Shown here one piece after another: positions 54,504 through 62,819 of a DNA stretch of 64,000 nucleotides. Position 1 is the first letter of the stretch. Each line of letters begins with the position of its first letter. Both the position numbers and the translations under genes were made by a program. The notes beneath the pieces were generated by a model that was given only the letters and a program-made list of their open reading frames with translations, made no database searches and was not told where the DNA came from. Origin of the DNA: Thermofilum sp. (GTDB lineage: Archaea > Thermoproteota > Thermoprotei > Thermofilales > Thermofilaceae). Location of the stretch: NCBI GenBank assembly GCA_038741495.1, contig JAVYKX010000002.1, positions 198,541-262,540 of the forward strand, given 5' to 3'.

Positions 54504-56366
54504 TTACCTAATGCCCCTTTCTCTAATTCGTTGAACGTACTCTGCTAGAGGGCATTTGGAGTTGCAGAGCCCGCATCCCGTGCACTGCCCGCCGACAATT
54601 ATCCCTCCACGAGGGTCTGGGCTTATCGCCTTACTGGGGCACCAGTTAGCGCACTCCAAGCACTCAACGCAGTTGTACGCGCGAAGCAGCACTCTCTCGA
54701 GCTCCGCGAGCTCTTCGTTCCTCAGAGGCCTTGAGGTGATCACCGTTAAGCCGCTTTCTCCCAAGGACAAGCTCGTGACGATTTCCTTCAAGCGCGGGCT
54801 AGTTTTAAGCAGGTTTTGAAGCTTGAAAAGACTTACTTCTGTTTTCGCATTCTTCAAAATGATTCGCACCGTGGTGCCGGAAACCGATTCGATACGGCTT
54901 GCCGAGTCTCTAGATGCTGGCAGGTTTTTCTGCTCAACAAACCGCAGAATGTCTTTTGGCGGTGAAATCCATCGCCACAACCCGAAGTTGATCCACTCTT
55001 CCCCGCTTCCGCTCTTTTCCGCGTAGCTCTCGAGGTAGCGCTTCCACTTCTGGCTGAGCCCAGGCTTCCACCTCTCTAAGATGTCGAGTTCACCCAGCTC
55101 GATCGCGGGGCAAAGCCAGCAGCCGAGCCTGTCGAAGCCCATGAAGTAGAGCTTGTTGATTGGGAGCCTTTCGCGGTAAATGTAAAACCATACCGCCAGC
55201 GCGCTCCACTCGTGGATGGGGCTTGCCGCCACAACGTTCGGCAACCACACGTTTCTCCAGACTCTCGGCGAAAGCGCCCTTGCTGCTGATTCATATTTCC
55301 GCTGCCCGACCAAGCTTAGCACGCCTCCCGGAAACTTCTCTTTCAGCACTCTAGCGATAGGAGCTAGCTTGGTTACCTTGCAGCACCACCTGTAATCTCT
55401 CGCCGGCGGCCCAAAGACCTCAACCGCCCGCCAGAAAGAGTCTCCCGCGCTAGCTACTAGCAGCTCTACACCTAACGCGTCTGCCACGCGGTAAACGTAC
55501 TCGATGGTTTCGGGGAACTCGATACCCGTATCGTTGAAGAGCACGGTAACTTTCTCAGGGCCGAGAGCTTTCACCGCGATGTTCAGCGTGGCTAGGCTGT
55601 CCTTTCCCCCTGAGAACGATACCACCACAGGTCTGCGGTACTTGGAGCTTAGCTCCTGCACGAATCTCACAGCTTCTTCCTCGAGATCTCTGAGTGCAGC
55701 TTCATTGCGCTCTACGGCTTCCCGAAGGCTCGGATTAGCGTCGTGGAAAGAGTACGGTCTCCTGACCCAGCTTTTAAGAACGAAGATCCTACCGCCCCTA
55801 AGCCGTACGCCTACGCCGAGGAACCTCCCGTTAACGGTGCCGAGCGCTATGTACTCGTCACTATCCTCTGGCAGTTTTCTGCTCACTATCACGCCTTCCT
55901 TCACTGTGTACCCCCTGCTGAGCTTCGGCAGGTCAACGACCGCGTAGTAACCAGATTTCTCCTCGAGCATCTTGTTTACGAGAGCGTAGAGCGGCCGGAA
56001 TCGCCAGCGCTTCTCACCTCTTCTCAAGCTGAAAACCAGGTGTCCTACTACCTGGCCGTCGACTATGATCTCCTCAGCGTGGTCGGGGTACGGTACCTTG
56101 TTTGAAAGGATTACCTTTCTACGTGGGAGAGTTCTCCAAGCTTCACTCCTTGAGCCGAAGTACTCTTCGATAACACGGCTAAGAAGCTTGTAGTGGTATC
56201 CAATGCACGGTATCACGTCGCCGGGAGGGGTTACTCTAACCCTGAGAGCTAGGCTATCCAGGTCGCTTCGAAGGAGAGGTAAGTTCAGTGCTGCGCTCCA
56301 GAAAGTTTCAGCGCTCACATGCTTCATCACGTCCGCTTTGCTGCGGGAAGCTGCCTGGCCCACCAC
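54504..56366 (-). CDS. PAPS-reductase/ATP-pyrophosphatase-like protein with ferredoxin tail
   Basis: The 620-residue protein has an N-terminal region with a PUA-like stretch (about 150-205), the PP-loop VVSFSGGKDSLATLN near residue 250, RWCCKVTKLAPI, GCWLCPAIE, and a C-terminal double 4Fe-4S ferredoxin domain (CVECLECANWCPSKA, CTGCGLCNSKC). Such archaeal proteins were annotated as PAPS reductases, but the PUA-like and ferredoxin parts suggest tRNA thiolation or another sulfur transfer. The reaction is not established. Start at 56366; an in-frame ATG at 56327 is an alternative. Confidence 0.8.
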   Translation of the reverse strand: MVGQAASRSKADVMKHVSAETFWSAALNLPLLRSDLDSLALRVRVTPPGDVIPCIGYHYKLLSRVIEEYFGSRSEAWRTLPRRKVILSNKVPYPDHAEEIIVDGQVVGHLVFSLRRGEKRWRFRPLYALVNKMLEEKSGYYAVVDLPKLSRGYTVKEGVIVSRKLPEDSDEYIALGTVNGRFLGVGVRLRGGRIFVLKSWVRRPYSFHDANPSLREAVERNEAALRDLEEEAVRFVQELSSKYRRPVVVSFSGGKDSLATLNIAVKALGPEKVTVLFNDTGIEFPETIEYVYRVADALGVELLVASAGDSFWRAVEVFGPPARDYRWCCKVTKLAPIARVLKEKFPGGVLSLVGQRKYESAARALSPRVWRNVWLPNVVAASPIHEWSALAVWFYIYRERLPINKLYFMGFDRLGCWLCPAIELGELDILERWKPGLSQKWKRYLESYAEKSGSGEEWINFGLWRWISPPKDILRFVEQKNLPASRDSASRIESVSGTTVRIILKNAKTEVSLFKLQNLLKTSPRLKEIVTSLSLGESGLTVITSRPLRNEELAELERVLLRAYNCVECLECANWCPSKAISPDPRGGIIVGGQCTGCGLCNSKCPLAEYVQRIRERGIR

Positions 56367-56450
56367 CCAGCAAGTCGGCTTGAACTTTTCAACCTCTGCG
56401 CTTAAACGTTACCTTAAATTCCACCCCTACCTTCGTATTGCAATGGTAGT

Positions 56451-56585
56451 ATGAATGGTATCATGAGCACTATAGCTGTGAACGTACTGGCTATTGGGAC
56501 GCTGCTATCGCTCGTCTCGCTGCTCCGGAGGAGGCCGAGGAAGAAAGTTATTATAAACTTGAAGGTTGAGCGGGTAGTAGTTTAA
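56451..56585 (+). CDS. Possible 44-residue membrane peptide
   Basis: Starting at ATG 56451, the frame encodes one membrane helix (VNVLAIGTLLSLVSLL) followed by a basic stretch (RRRPRKKVIINLKVERVVV). It is short and could be chance, but the hydrophobic-then-basic layout is protein-like, the gap to topoisomerase VI has no other occupant, and it has no coding shadow on the other strand. Confidence 0.35.
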   Translation: MNGIMSTIAVNVLAIGTLLSLVSLLRRRPRKKVIINLKVERVVV

Positions 56586-56632
56586 AGTAAATTGCTTGTT
56601 CAGCTTGTTATCCTGTAACGTTCTTTACAACA

Positions 56633-56640
56633 GTTTTATC
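56633..56640 (+). promoter_or_regulatory. TATA box of the topoisomerase VI operon
   Basis: GTTTTATC lies about 40 bases before the GTG at 56678. Confidence 0.4.
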
Positions 56641-56677
56641 TAACAAGCGTCCCCGGGAGGTAGAAGGTGTCTCACGC

Positions 56678-58228
56678 GTGGAGAGGTTCCGTGGGCTATC
56701 ACCAGCAGAATTCTTTCACAGGAACAGGGAGGTAGCGGGGTTCGCCAACCCAGCTAGAGCTCTCTACCAGACTATAAGGGAGCTTGTAGAAAACTCTCTC
56801 GACGCGACTGAGAATCACGGTATACTCCCCGTGATATACGTCGAAGTGCAGCAGGACCCCGAGAATGAGAACAGAGTCACGGTGATCGTCGCGGATAATG
56901 GTATAGGTATTCCGCTCCACGAGGTGCCGAATGTTTTCGGGAGAGTGTTCTACGGCTCCAAGTACGTAATCCGCCAGAGCAGAGGCGTTTTCGGCCTCGG
57001 CGTCAAGATGGCTGTTCTCTATGCTCAAATGACGACGGGTAAGCCTATATACGTGCGCACAGCACCGCTGAAATCCCCGGTCGAGGGAGAGTACTACCTT
57101 CAGATCGATATCAGCAGGAATATCCCGCATGTACTCAGAGCGCGGTTCAGGAGGAAAGATCGCGACTGGCACGGAACAGTCGTCAAGCTTACGCTAGAAG
57201 GCTCGTGGTTGCTCGCCAAGAAAAGGATTCTCGAGTATATTAAGAGGACGGCTCTGATAACCCCTTACGCGAGCATCCGCCTCAAAACCCCAGAGGAAGA
57301 CATCAAGTTCAAAAGAGTTACGAGGAAGCTTCCCGAGCCCCCCTCCACAGGGCTCTACCATCCGCGGGGAGTTGACATCGAGGTTCTGAAGGAAATGCTG
57401 AGGTCGCTGAACTCTAACGATATTACTCTCCACGAGTTCCTGGTGAAGAACTTTGAGGGCGTAGGGGAGAAGATTGCCTTAGACTTCCTCAGCTGGGCGG
57501 GCTTTGATCCCGGTAAGAAAGTAAAGGATCTGAAGAGCGAGGATTTAGAGCAGCTCGCCACCAAGATGAAGGCCTACGAAGGATGGAGGCGTCCTCGGCC
57601 CTACACGCTCTCACCCCTGGGCTCGCAGCTGCTTGAGGAAGGGGTGAAGAGAATCCTGTCCCCAGAGTTCGTGGCCGCTGTCTCGAGGCCCCCCTCATCC
57701 TATGGCGGTCATCCCTTCATAGTGGAAGCAGCGATCGCTTACGGCGGTGAGATACCCCCGGGGGATTCTCCGCTACTTCTGCGGTTTGCGAACAGGATGC
57801 CTTTGCTCTACGATGAGGGAGTCGACGTTTCGAGGAAAATCGTCGATTCTATCGACTGGTCTATCTACAAGGTGAAGTTCCCCGCGCCTCTAGCGGTCGT
57901 GATCCACATATGCTCTACTAAGATCCCCTTCAAGGGGGTAGGCAAGGAGGCTATTGCCGACGTTCCAGAAATCGAGAGGGAGCTCGAGATAGCCGTGAGG
58001 GAAATTTCGCGGGAGCTCAGGCTATACCTTTCAAGGCTCGAGAGGCTTCAGGAGGCAAGAAGGAAGGAGGTTATTTTCCGGAAGTACATGAAGGAGGTCG
58101 CAGGCGCGCTAAGTTATATAACGTCTATTAGGGAGGAGGAGCTGCTACTCAAACTCGAGGAGCTAGTTAGAGGAGAGCTCGGCAAGGTGAGTTTCGTTGA
58201 AGAGGGGAATGGTTCAGGCTCCGAGTGA
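56678..58228 (+). CDS. top6B: DNA topoisomerase VI subunit B
   Basis: The 516-residue GHKL ATPase has the N box RELVENSLDAT near residue 36, DNGIGIP, the G-rich lid GVFGLGVKMAVLYAQM, a helix-two-turn-helix domain and a transducer domain with the C-terminal helices. With subunit A it relaxes and decatenates DNA by a double-strand passage. GTG start. It overlaps top6A by 32 bases, so translation is coupled. Confidence 0.95.
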   Translation: MERFRGLSPAEFFHRNREVAGFANPARALYQTIRELVENSLDATENHGILPVIYVEVQQDPENENRVTVIVADNGIGIPLHEVPNVFGRVFYGSKYVIRQSRGVFGLGVKMAVLYAQMTTGKPIYVRTAPLKSPVEGEYYLQIDISRNIPHVLRARFRRKDRDWHGTVVKLTLEGSWLLAKKRILEYIKRTALITPYASIRLKTPEEDIKFKRVTRKLPEPPSTGLYHPRGVDIEVLKEMLRSLNSNDITLHEFLVKNFEGVGEKIALDFLSWAGFDPGKKVKDLKSEDLEQLATKMKAYEGWRRPRPYTLSPLGSQLLEEGVKRILSPEFVAAVSRPPSSYGGHPFIVEAAIAYGGEIPPGDSPLLLRFANRMPLLYDEGVDVSRKIVDSIDWSIYKVKFPAPLAVVIHICSTKIPFKGVGKEAIADVPEIERELEIAVREISRELRLYLSRLERLQEARRKEVIFRKYMKEVAGALSYITSIREEELLLKLEELVRGELGKVSFVEEGNGSGSE

Positions 58229-59327
58229 GGAGGAGGTCATCCGCCGCTTAGAGGAGCTCGGCTCCAGCATCGCTAAACAGATACTGAGCGGTAAAGAGCC
58301 CTACCTCGAGATTCCTGTCAGAACTCTAGCTAACACGATATGGGACGAGGCTAGGAAGATACTCGTACTAGGTCCCCGTACGGCTAAGAGGAGCTTTCTG
58401 GACGTAGGCGAGTCGAAGAAATTCATGCAGACAGTACTCATGCTTTCTCTGATTCTAAGGGCTCGCAGGGAGGGGGATTACCCGACCATAAGGGACCTTT
58501 ACTACACGGGTAAGCACACCATATACTACGTGGATGAGAACGGGAGAAGGCGGAGTGAGGAAACCTGGGACGACCAGAGGGAGTCTAATGCCGTCATCCA
58601 GGACCTTGAAGTGGCTCTGGGGCTGCTGAGGGAGCACATGGGCATCATGCACGACGCCAAGGGAAAGATCGTAGGCAACCTGGTTGTAAGGTCGAAGGGC
58701 TACGAGATTGACCTCTCCAGGATGGGTAGTGGAGCTTACGCGATTCCCCCCAACGTCGACAGGTTGGAGATTCTCAGCGTAGACGCGGAGTACGTCCTTG
58801 TGGTTGAGAAAGATGCTATCTTCGAGAGGCTGAACGAAGAGGAGTTCTGGAAGAGAAGCAGGTGCATACTTGTAACAGGTAAGGGTCAGCCGGACCGAAG
58901 TACGCGCAGGATGGTTAGGAGACTATGGGAGGAGTTCGACTTGCCGGTTTACGTGCTTACCGACGCTGACAGTTACGGGTTCTATATCTACAGCGTTTAC
59001 CGGAGCGGGTCTATATCGCTGAGCTACGAGAGTGAACGCCTAGCTACACCGGGAGCGCGGTTCCTCGGTGTGGCGGTCTCGGATATTGATCGCTACAAGA
59101 TACCGAAGAACTACATCATAAAGGCCACCGAGAGAGACCTCAAGAGGGCGAAAGAGCTTCTTAACTACCCGTGGTTTAAGGAGTCAAAGGGCTGGGTTCA
59201 GGAGCTGGAGCTTTTCCTCGAGAAGGGGGAGAAGGTGGAGATCGAGGCTCTCAGCGGCCACGGCTTCAAATTCCTGTCTCAGAAGTATATCCCTGAGAAG
59301 ATCGAGACGGGAAGCTACCTCTACTAG
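58197..59327 (+). CDS. top6A: DNA topoisomerase VI subunit A (Spo11-like)
   Basis: The 376-residue protein has the catalytic tyrosine in IRDLYYTGKHT near residue 102 and the Toprim acidic residues in VVEKDAIF and LTDADSYG. It cuts both strands, forming 5'-phosphotyrosyl links. The TTG at 58197 or the ATG at 58209 is the start. Its stop overlaps the convergent RAM-domain gene by 4 bases. Confidence 0.95.
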   Translation: MKRGMVQAPSEEEVIRRLEELGSSIAKQILSGKEPYLEIPVRTLANTIWDEARKILVLGPRTAKRSFLDVGESKKFMQTVLMLSLILRARREGDYPTIRDLYYTGKHTIYYVDENGRRRSEETWDDQRESNAVIQDLEVALGLLREHMGIMHDAKGKIVGNLVVRSKGYEIDLSRMGSGAYAIPPNVDRLEILSVDAEYVLVVEKDAIFERLNEEEFWKRSRCILVTGKGQPDRSTRRMVRRLWEEFDLPVYVLTDADSYGFYIYSVYRSGSISLSYESERLATPGARFLGVAVSDIDRYKIPKNYIIKATERDLKRAKELLNYPWFKESKGWVQELELFLEKGEKVEIEALSGHGFKFLSQKYIPEKIETGSYLY

Positions 59328-59554
59328 CTGCCCTGGGATAACAGAGTGGCTGTCTGTTCGATTCCCTTCAAGCTCCTTATAATCTGTATCGTCCTGTCAA
59401 ACTCCGCAAGAGAGGGGGCTTGAATCTTCACTATTATGTCCCAAAGACCGTAGGTTATATCCACTTCAACAACATACTGTATCTTCTTAAGCTCCATCGC
59501 GACATCATACTCTTTTCCAGGCTTCGTGGTCACCAGCATGTATCCAGTAACCAT
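59324..59554 (-). CDS. Stand-alone Lrp/AsnC RAM-domain protein
   Basis: The 76-residue protein is the ligand-binding half of an Lrp/AsnC regulator (MLVTTKPGKEYDVAMELKK, VVEVDITYGLWDIIVKI, IIRSLKGIEQTATL) without the DNA-binding helix-turn-helix. Such proteins form rings and sense amino acids, or modify full-length Lrp relatives. It diverges from the small ATPase gene. Confidence 0.88.
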   Translation of the reverse strand: MVTGYMLVTTKPGKEYDVAMELKKIQYVVEVDITYGLWDIIVKIQAPSLAEFDRTIQIIRSLKGIEQTATLLSQGS

Positions 59555-59583
59555 CAGCTTTCCAGACGTAGGAGGCTAAACGG

Positions 59584-59593
59584 CTTATTTATC
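59584..59593 (+). promoter_or_regulatory. TATA box of the small ATPase gene
   Basis: CTTATTTATC lies about 31 bases before the TTG at 59620. Confidence 0.45.
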
Positions 59594-59619
59594 CTTCGCT
59601 CCGGATTTAGTGGAAGACT

Positions 59620-60216
59620 TTGAGTTATCCAACTTTTATCTATGAAATCAAAGGTTATTGGATGAGGGGGAGGGGGCTTTGTCGGAGGCTACTGGCTCAA
59701 CCTCCTCGCCTTCTCTTTAGAGAAGCTCAGCTAAAAGCGGCTATTGAAAAACTTGCGCGAAAGAATAGTGTAAGAATCGAGGGACCTCCTGGCGTGGGAA
59801 AAACTACGCTAGCTAGAATGGCTGCGGCTAGCCTTGGAAGGGTCACCTATGTCGCGGGCTTTGCTTGTAGAACCTACAACTGCTTGAGAGCTAGGATCGA
59901 CTTCAGCGCGCTGAACATCATAGATGATTACGGCTTAATTCTACGCGATAACAGTGTTGTAAAACTCGTAGAGAGCATTCCCTGGAAGGTGGTCGTCACT
60001 CACCCTGGGTTGTACGCGAGAGAGCTTGATTCTCTGCCTTCCGTGCACATGCCGCCTTACACTTTTCAAGAAATCAGGCAGATCCTGCTCGAGAGGGTTC
60101 AAAGGTTATCACTTACTGTCGACGCGGGCGTTATTGATGAGTGCGCGCGGGAAGCTGCGGAGCACAGCGGAAGCATCAGGCTGGCACTGCTGCTACTGTA
60201 CGAGAGAGTTACCTAG
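59620..60216 (+). CDS. Small AAA-like P-loop ATPase
   Basis: The 198-residue protein has Walker A EGPPGVGKTTLAR, Walker B NIIDDYGLI and a C-terminal helical lid (TFQEIRQILLERVQRLSL, HSGSIRLALLLLYE) reminiscent of Orc1/RFC-type AAA+ modules but lacking a winged helix. The TTG at 59620 fits the TATA spacing; an ATG at 59662 is the alternative. Its stop overlaps the convergent winged-helix gene by 4 bases. The partner is unknown. Confidence 0.75.
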   Translation: MSYPTFIYEIKGYWMRGRGLCRRLLAQPPRLLFREAQLKAAIEKLARKNSVRIEGPPGVGKTTLARMAAASLGRVTYVAGFACRTYNCLRARIDFSALNIIDDYGLILRDNSVVKLVESIPWKVVVTHPGLYARELDSLPSVHMPPYTFQEIRQILLERVQRLSLTVDAGVIDECAREAAEHSGSIRLALLLLYERVT

Positions 60217-60548
60217 CTGAAACCTAGCGTTTTCCCCAGCTCTAAACGCTGGGATAGCTCCTCGGCTACTGCTGATCCAAGCTCCGTCAGCTGCCATACC
60301 TTGTGTCGGGAAACGATAACATACTTCACGAGCCCGAGCTCCTCTAAGTAGTGAAGCACGCTTCTCGTGTAGCTAGCGTTGGCCAGAGACCCCTTACCTA
60401 ATACTCTCCTAATATCCTGGGTTAGCGCGCCCTGCACGTTCCTTAGGTAGAGTAGAACTGCTACGGCGTTAAACTTCTCGTTAAGTAGGAGCTCCTGTAC
60501 CACCTCCTCTGCGCGTTTTCGCTCCACGTTTCGCTTTGCTTCTTGCAA
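60213..60548 (-). CDS. Winged-helix transcription regulator-like protein
   Basis: The predicted product of about 111 residues has a winged-helix pattern: AVAVLLYLRNVQGALTQDIR, VLGKGSLANASYTRSVLHYL, LGLVKYVIVSRHKVWQLTEL. The start is uncertain; TTG 60548 (MQEAKRN) is chosen because the longer open frame, to 60731, runs through the ParB start. It is transcribed divergently from ParB across about 80 bases and could regulate it. Confidence 0.65.
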   Translation of the reverse strand: MQEAKRNVERKRAEEVVQELLLNEKFNAVAVLLYLRNVQGALTQDIRRVLGKGSLANASYTRSVLHYLEELGLVKYVIVSRHKVWQLTELGSAVAEELSQRLELGKTLGFS

Positions 60549-60627
60549 ACTAAAAATCTTAAGTTGGAGAAGCCTCCTTCCGAAGAAACTTATTTCAGCT
60601 TCTACCAGTTTGCCTCGGTGGAGCGGG

Positions 60628-61515
60628 ATGGAGCAGCTTACTCTCCTACCTGTGGAGCAGCTCCAGCCGAGCAGTGTGAACGTTCGCCTCCACGTGAGCG
60701 AGGAGGCCGTGAGGAAGCTGGCTGAGGACATTGCCGCGAGGGGTCTCCTGCACCCGCTGATCGTGCGGCCGGAGGGCGGCGCCTACGGCGTTGTCTGCGG
60801 TAGGATGCGCCTAGAAGCTATAAAGCTCCTGCAGCGCGAGAGGCCCGAGGTTTTCAGCCGCCTCTTCGGGAGGGGTGTTCCCTGCCAGGTTCGCGAGCTC
60901 GACGACCGGGAAGCGCTCGAGCTCTCGCTAGCGGAGAACATCAGGCAGAACACTCTCACCCCAGAGGAGGTGGGCAGGGGGCTCGCGCGGCTCTACGAGC
61001 TCGGCCTACCGGAAGAGGAGATCGCGCGCCGAGTGCTTGTCGAAGTGGATACCATCCGCAGGGCTGTACGGCTTTACTCCAGACTCTCGGCGGTTATGAG
61101 CCTAACCGCCGAGTCGAAGCCCGGCAGGCCCCCCCTGCGCGAGCAGAGACGCCGTATTAGCAGGTCGGGGCTCAGCTCTGTGGCGAGGGCTGTGGAGCAG
61201 CTTCAAACGCAGGGGGAGGGTGGCATCAAGCCCGATGAGGTGGTGAGAAAAGTGGCTGAGTGGGGCAAGGGGAAGCTTAGCACCGGGGAGCTTCGCCTTC
61301 TCGCCGAGAGGTTGAAGCGCGACGCTTCTCTGCTGCGCGACGAAGAGAGGCTCAAAAATTTAATTGAAGAAATTTCTAGAGAGGGCTACGTGGAGAGGGT
61401 AGTTCTGCTCAAGCGGTCCCTTATTGGAAAGTTGGAGGAGCTAGCAAAGCGGGAAGGATTAAGTTTCGACGAGGAGCTTAACAGAGTTGTCGAGAAAGCA
61501 CTCGCTGCCCTTTAA
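60628..61515 (+). CDS. parB: ParB/Spo0J-domain protein
   Basis: The 295-residue protein has the ParB N-terminal nuclease-like/CTPase fold: VEQLQPSSVNVRLHVSEEAV, LAEDIAARGLLHPLIVRP, CGRMRLEAIKLL and LAENIRQNTLTPEEVGRGL. A helix-turn-helix follows (LPEEEIARRVLVEVDTIRRAV), then a helical tail. It would bind a centromere-like DNA site and act with ParA. ATG at 60628 is chosen over a TTG at 60610. Its last codons lie inside a perfect inverted repeat. Confidence 0.85.
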   Translation: MEQLTLLPVEQLQPSSVNVRLHVSEEAVRKLAEDIAARGLLHPLIVRPEGGAYGVVCGRMRLEAIKLLQRERPEVFSRLFGRGVPCQVRELDDREALELSLAENIRQNTLTPEEVGRGLARLYELGLPEEEIARRVLVEVDTIRRAVRLYSRLSAVMSLTAESKPGRPPLREQRRRISRSGLSSVARAVEQLQTQGEGGIKPDEVVRKVAEWGKGKLSTGELRLLAERLKRDASLLRDEERLKNLIEEISREGYVERVVLLKRSLIGKLEELAKREGLSFDEELNRVVEKALAAL

Positions 61516-61545
61516 AGGGTAACATGTCCTTTAAAGGGCAGCGAG
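61501..61545. repeat. Perfect 18-bp inverted repeat, candidate parS-like site
   Basis: CTCGCTGCCCTTTAAAGG (61501-61518) is exactly complementary to 61528-61545 across a 9-base spacer. Each arm contains its own palindrome CCTTTAAAGG. The left arm overlaps the last codons and stop of parB. It could be a ParB-binding centromere, an operator before parA, or an RNA hairpin at the parB 3' end. No T run follows immediately. Confidence 0.8.
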
Positions 61546-61614
61546 GTGTAGTTGTCCTCCTAAGCTTTTTCTAGCTGACTAATATCTCTTATCTCACTAT
61601 AGTTACGGTAGGAA

Positions 61615-62298
61615 GTGATCGCGACGACTTTCAGCGGGTCTAAGGGGGGTACTGGGAAGACTACGCTCGCCGTCTGCCTGAGCGTGGTAGTGGGGGGTGT
61701 AGCGCCGACGTTACTCGTCGATGCGAGCTCTGAGGGGGGCGCGACGGCTTACCTGGTAGGGGACGTTCCTCCCCCGTACCTAAGGGATGATCCTTCACGT
61801 AGCCTGAGGCGGGTTGAAAGCGGTTCGCTGAGGTTGACGATTGCGGTGAATCGGGGGCCTCTTGCCGATCTGCAGGTGGTTGCGGATCACGTGCGAGGCT
61901 GGTCTAGAGCCTACAGCGTTGTAGTTGTAGATCTGCCCGCCCTCACAGATGTAGATGCTGTGGAGAGGTACATGCCGCTGCTGAAGCTCGCTGACGCTGT
62001 CCTAGTAGTCACCGAACCTAGTCCTGCAGCGATGGAAGCGGCCCTCTACAAGTTCAGCGGGAAGAGTGTAGTTGTCGTTCTAAACCAGCCAAGGCCTTAC
62101 CCGCTGGCTGTGGTAAATCAGTACATCTCTATGATGAGAGTTTTCTGCCGTAACGCGGGCTGCGAGTACGTTGTCGTTCCCTACGAGCCCGCGATGAGCA
62201 GGCTGAGCCCCTCCACGCTGCGCGTAATTAACTACACGAGCGAGGAATTCGATGCAGCAATCATGCGGCTTGCCAGGCTTCTGCTGCGTCAGGTATAA
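61615..62298 (+). CDS. parA: ParA/MinD-family ATPase
   Basis: The 227-residue protein has the deviant Walker A KGGTGKTT at residues 10-17 (with the signature lysine), LLVDASSEGG for the A' motif, VVVVDLPAL for Walker B, and VVLNQPRP. It is short relative to chromosomal ParA and lacks an N-terminal DNA-binding domain. GTG start. It follows parB by 99 bases that include the inverted repeat. Confidence 0.9.
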   Translation: MIATTFSGSKGGTGKTTLAVCLSVVVGGVAPTLLVDASSEGGATAYLVGDVPPPYLRDDPSRSLRRVESGSLRLTIAVNRGPLADLQVVADHVRGWSRAYSVVVVDLPALTDVDAVERYMPLLKLADAVLVVTEPSPAAMEAALYKFSGKSVVVVLNQPRPYPLAVVNQYISMMRVFCRNAGCEYVVVPYEPAMSRLSPSTLRVINYTSEEFDAAIMRLARLLLRQV

Positions 62299-62301
62299 AT
62301 A
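62292..62301 (+). promoter_or_regulatory. TATA box of the coiled-coil gene
   Basis: GGTATAAATA overlaps the parA stop and lies about 32 bases before the ATG at 62330. Confidence 0.5.
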
Positions 62302-62329
62302 CAATAGAAACGAATGATAGGTGGTGGTC

Positions 62330-62806
62330 ATGCTTAGAAGAGGCAGAGATGAAGGAGGGGGGAAGCCTAAGGATTTCTTTGAAGAGCACGAAAAGCTGAG
62401 AGCGGAGAAGTCCCGAGCGACGGGCGGTATCTCAGCTCATGATCCGCAACCCTCGCTTCAGAGCAGCGCTCTTCCTTCAGCTTCCCCTGCTCTTCCGTAT
62501 GCTTCATCTCCCTTGAGAACAGCCGATCTTCCACTGGATAGACACGTCGATGCTGGTGAACTGGCTTCTGCTAACACAGGCGGTAGCTCTGCAAAGAGTG
62601 GTGATCCAAGATACTCCGGCTTGGATGCGCTGATCTCCAGTTTGAGGAGTCTAGGCTACGAGGTAAAGCCTCTAGAAGCATTACGCGAGTATGCAGCTCA
62701 GCTAGATGGCGAGGCAGCTAAGCTGTCGCGGGAGATTGAAGAGAAGCGTAAAAGGCTTGAACTTTTACAACAGGCAAGAGAACTTCTACGAAGATTCGGC
62801 ATCTAG
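62330..62806 (+). CDS. Disordered plus coiled-coil protein
   Basis: I recognise no family. The 158-residue protein has a charged N terminus (RRGRDEGGGKPKDFFEEHEK), a low-complexity Ser/Ala/Pro middle (about residues 35-100) and a C-terminal helical/coiled-coil part (SGLDALISSLRSLGYEVKP, AAKLSREIEEKRKRLELL). ATG at 62330 with a TATA box at leaderless distance. It lies between ParA and the secretion-ATPase-like gene and may be an adaptor. Confidence 0.7.
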   Translation: MLRRGRDEGGGKPKDFFEEHEKLRAEKSRATGGISAHDPQPSLQSSALPSASPALPYASSPLRTADLPLDRHVDAGELASANTGGSSAKSGDPRYSGLDALISSLRSLGYEVKPLEALREYAAQLDGEAAKLSREIEEKRKRLELLQQARELLRRFGI

Positions 62807-62819
62807 GGAAGGCAGCGGG

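Noticed and set aside
60549-60731. Upstream part of the winged-helix frame
   Set aside because: It overlaps the ParB promoter and start region and resembles ParB antisense rather than protein.
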